Origin: Candidatus Gottesmanbacteria bacterium
GTDB taxonomy: Bacteria; Patescibacteriota; Microgenomatia; 2-02-FULL-39-11
Assembly: GCA_016204905.1 (NCBI GenBank)
Contig: JACQJU010000078.1
Location: 1 to 14,650 of the forward strand
Reading direction: 5' to 3'
Length of the DNA stretch: 14,650 nucleotides
Both the position numbers and the translations under genes were made by a program. This document shows, piece by piece, positions 13,796 to 14,650 of the stretch. The stretch's first letter is position 1. Each line of letters begins with the position of its first letter. The notes beneath the pieces were generated by a model that was not told the origin of the DNA, made no database searches, and saw nothing but the letters and a program-made list of their open reading frames with translations.

Positions 13796-13973
13796 TCATG
13801 GAAATAATAAACAGGATGGGCGGGTGATGCTGCCGGGGAGTAAAAAGATGATTAAAACTCCCAGAGAAATCTTTTTATTTCTGGTGAGTAAAAGAGCTAG
13901 TTGATAGATGAGAGTATTGATATGAGGAGAGAGAAGAAAAAAGGAAAAGAAAAATAATAAAACCAAAGATCAT
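13796..13973 (-). pseudogene. Truncated, frameshifted 5' fragment of a second M50-like gene
   Basis: On the minus strand this stretch matches the first 55 codons or so of the intact M50-like gene (12209-12931). From the codon for Pro20 of the intact protein, I count about 80 identical bases out of 105 without gaps. In the open frame it reads SPHINTLIYQ then LLLTRNKKISLG and FLLPGSI, against SPRINTIIYQ, FLLTRSKKISLG and FLLPGTI. Similarity ends just before HEFSH, followed by nine unrelated codons and TGA. The apparent original ATG (13973) is in another frame because this copy is 11 bases shorter near its start. The amino-acid changes are mostly conservative, suggesting divergence as a functional paralog before truncation. 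The frame is also continuous with the PIN toxin gene, directly after its stop. Confidence 0.8.
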
Positions 13974-14380
13974 AGAAACTCAATTTTACCTAAAGCCTTT
14001 GCTTTTTGATAGTATTTTTCGTCGCAGGTATAGAAGGTGCCATCCAAAAGTTGGGCGAGAAAGTGGTAGGATGTATCATAGACTGTAGTTTGTAACTCAT
14101 AGGAAATTTCAAGAATTTCTTTAATTTGACTTGCGTTTAAGGAAAAGTACTGGATTGGTAAGGCAGAAAATTTATCAAATACTTCTTTGGCTAATGTACT
14201 ATCTTTTATGGTAAAACGAAGACCATTAGCAATTTCAAGAGAAAGGAATGAGGTGGAATAAACTTCAGTGGAACCTTTTTTTTGTTGCTGGAGGATGTTT
14301 TTGAATTTCTTTTCTGAGGTTGGTTTGAGATTAAGAAGCGACGTCAGTATCACTGATGAATCGATAATACAAATAGTCAC
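13970..14380 (-). CDS. vapC: PIN-domain ribonuclease toxin (VapC-like)
   Basis: PIN toxins are Mg-dependent endoribonucleases that cut specific RNAs, commonly tRNA or rRNA, when freed from their antitoxin. The 136-residue length is typical. The four acidic positions are present: Asp7 in CIIDSSV, Glu49 in LEIANG, Asp102 in VYDTSYH and Asp120 in CDEKYY, so the nuclease should be active. The start is a GTG whose first bases overlap the antitoxin stop (GTGA, 4-base overlap), so translation is coupled. No good Shine-Dalgarno is visible beyond a weak AGGG. The stop TGA is in the same frame as the M50-like fragment that follows. Confidence 0.9.
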   Translation of the reverse strand: MTICIIDSSVILTSLLNLKPTSEKKFKNILQQQKKGSTEVYSTSFLSLEIANGLRFTIKDSTLAKEVFDKFSALPIQYFSLNASQIKEILEISYELQTTVYDTSYHFLAQLLDGTFYTCDEKYYQKAKALGKIEFL

Positions 14381-14607
14381 TTTCTACCCTTTTTGATAGC
14401 CTCTAAAATATCTTTCGTAGTTTTTTTGGGTAGTTTTTTTCTCAGGGCAAAAAAATCTTCGATAGGATCTTTGGCAGGACTTTGGTTTAGTAGTTTTTCT
14501 TCCAATGCTTTGGCGATAAACTTACTTACCTTCATAGGGGGTACAGTTTTTTCCAGTTGTTGGTAGAGATAATTTGGTAAACTGATTGTTATTCGTTGTG
14601 TATTCAT
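14377..14607 (-). CDS. Ribbon-helix-helix antitoxin partner of the PIN toxin
   Basis: This is a 76-residue basic protein. Residues 3-42 fit a ribbon-helix-helix DNA-binding domain: a short strand TQRITISLP, then helix YLYQQLEKTV, a turn with PPMKVS, and helix KFIAKALEEKLL. The C-terminal 30 residues (FFALRKKLPKK...) are charged and probably wrap around the toxin. Antitoxins of this type bind their own promoter and repress the operon, with toxin as co-repressor. The upstream region holds alternating TTCATA/TATGAA hexamers, one of which covers the start codon, supporting autoregulation. It overlaps the toxin gene by 4 bases. Confidence 0.85.
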   Translation of the reverse strand: MNTQRITISLPNYLYQQLEKTVPPMKVSKFIAKALEEKLLNQSPAKDPIEDFFALRKKLPKKTTKDILEAIKKGRK

Positions 14608-14644
14608 AATATGGTATGATTTAAGTTCATAACTTTAGTATGAA
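14603..14644. promoter_or_regulatory. Candidate operator of the RHH/PIN operon
   Basis: Four hexamers alternate in orientation at roughly 11-13 base spacing: TTCATA (14603-14608), TATGAT (14615-14620), TTCATA (14626-14631) and TATGAA (14639-14644). A TATAAT on the minus strand (14644-14649) touches the outermost one. This phasing of about one helical turn is what dimeric ribbon-helix-helix repressors bind, and occupation would cover the -10 box and the start codon. Confidence 0.55.
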
Positions 14645-14650
14645 TTATAG

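Noticed and set aside
1..14650. CRISPR array, tRNA or rRNA genes
   Set aside because: No regularly spaced direct repeats of CRISPR size and no tRNA-like cloverleaf or rRNA signature were seen on either strand.

Overview
The window looks like a chromosomal segment of a Candidate Phyla Radiation (Patescibacteria) bacterium, most plausibly a Microgenomates-type lineage. This is inferred from the gene set (a PrgI / TraC-like / VirB4 block with proline-rich tails next to a large Clp ATPase), the moderately AT-rich sequence, TGA used as a stop, the scarcity of Shine-Dalgarno sequences, and small palindromic or heptameric repeats inserted in frame into genes. No database search was possible.

Layout. 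(1) 15-1127, plus strand: dnaN, the beta sliding clamp. (2) 1129-8323, minus strand: a four-gene type IV secretion-like operon. In transcription order it encodes a PrgI-family membrane protein with a C-terminal beta-sandwich, a small TraC-like protein, a VirB4 ATPase whose P-loop is split by a 529-residue LAGLIDADG intein, and a long helical protein with a C-terminal membrane anchor. (3) 8324-8477: a divergent promoter region. (4) 8478-12212, plus strand: a ClpC-like AAA+ unfoldase of 1244 residues. Its second ATPase domain carries an insertion of about 275 residues, made of four related modules, placed directly after the loop that docks ClpP in ClpA and ClpC. (5) 12209-12931, minus strand: an M50-like membrane protein with HEFSH. 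(6) 12932-14607, minus strand: two toxin-antitoxin modules (MNT/HEPN and RHH/PIN) flanking a decayed 5' fragment of a second M50-like gene.

The genes are packed tightly. Both convergent gene pairs have no room for a terminator (a 1-base gap and a 4-base overlap). Several start codons have a TATAAT-like hexamer only 2-8 bases upstream, and the Clp gene has a consensus-like promoter whose predicted start is essentially the ATG. This suggests widespread leaderless transcription. The clearest Shine-Dalgarno sequence is in front of the HEPN gene of a toxin-antitoxin pair.

The plus strand is G-rich over C whichever way genes point, except in the intein, where the skew vanishes, consistent with a more recent arrival. 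The strongest candidate for something undescribed is the four-module insertion in the Clp ATPase. No tRNA, rRNA or CRISPR array was seen.
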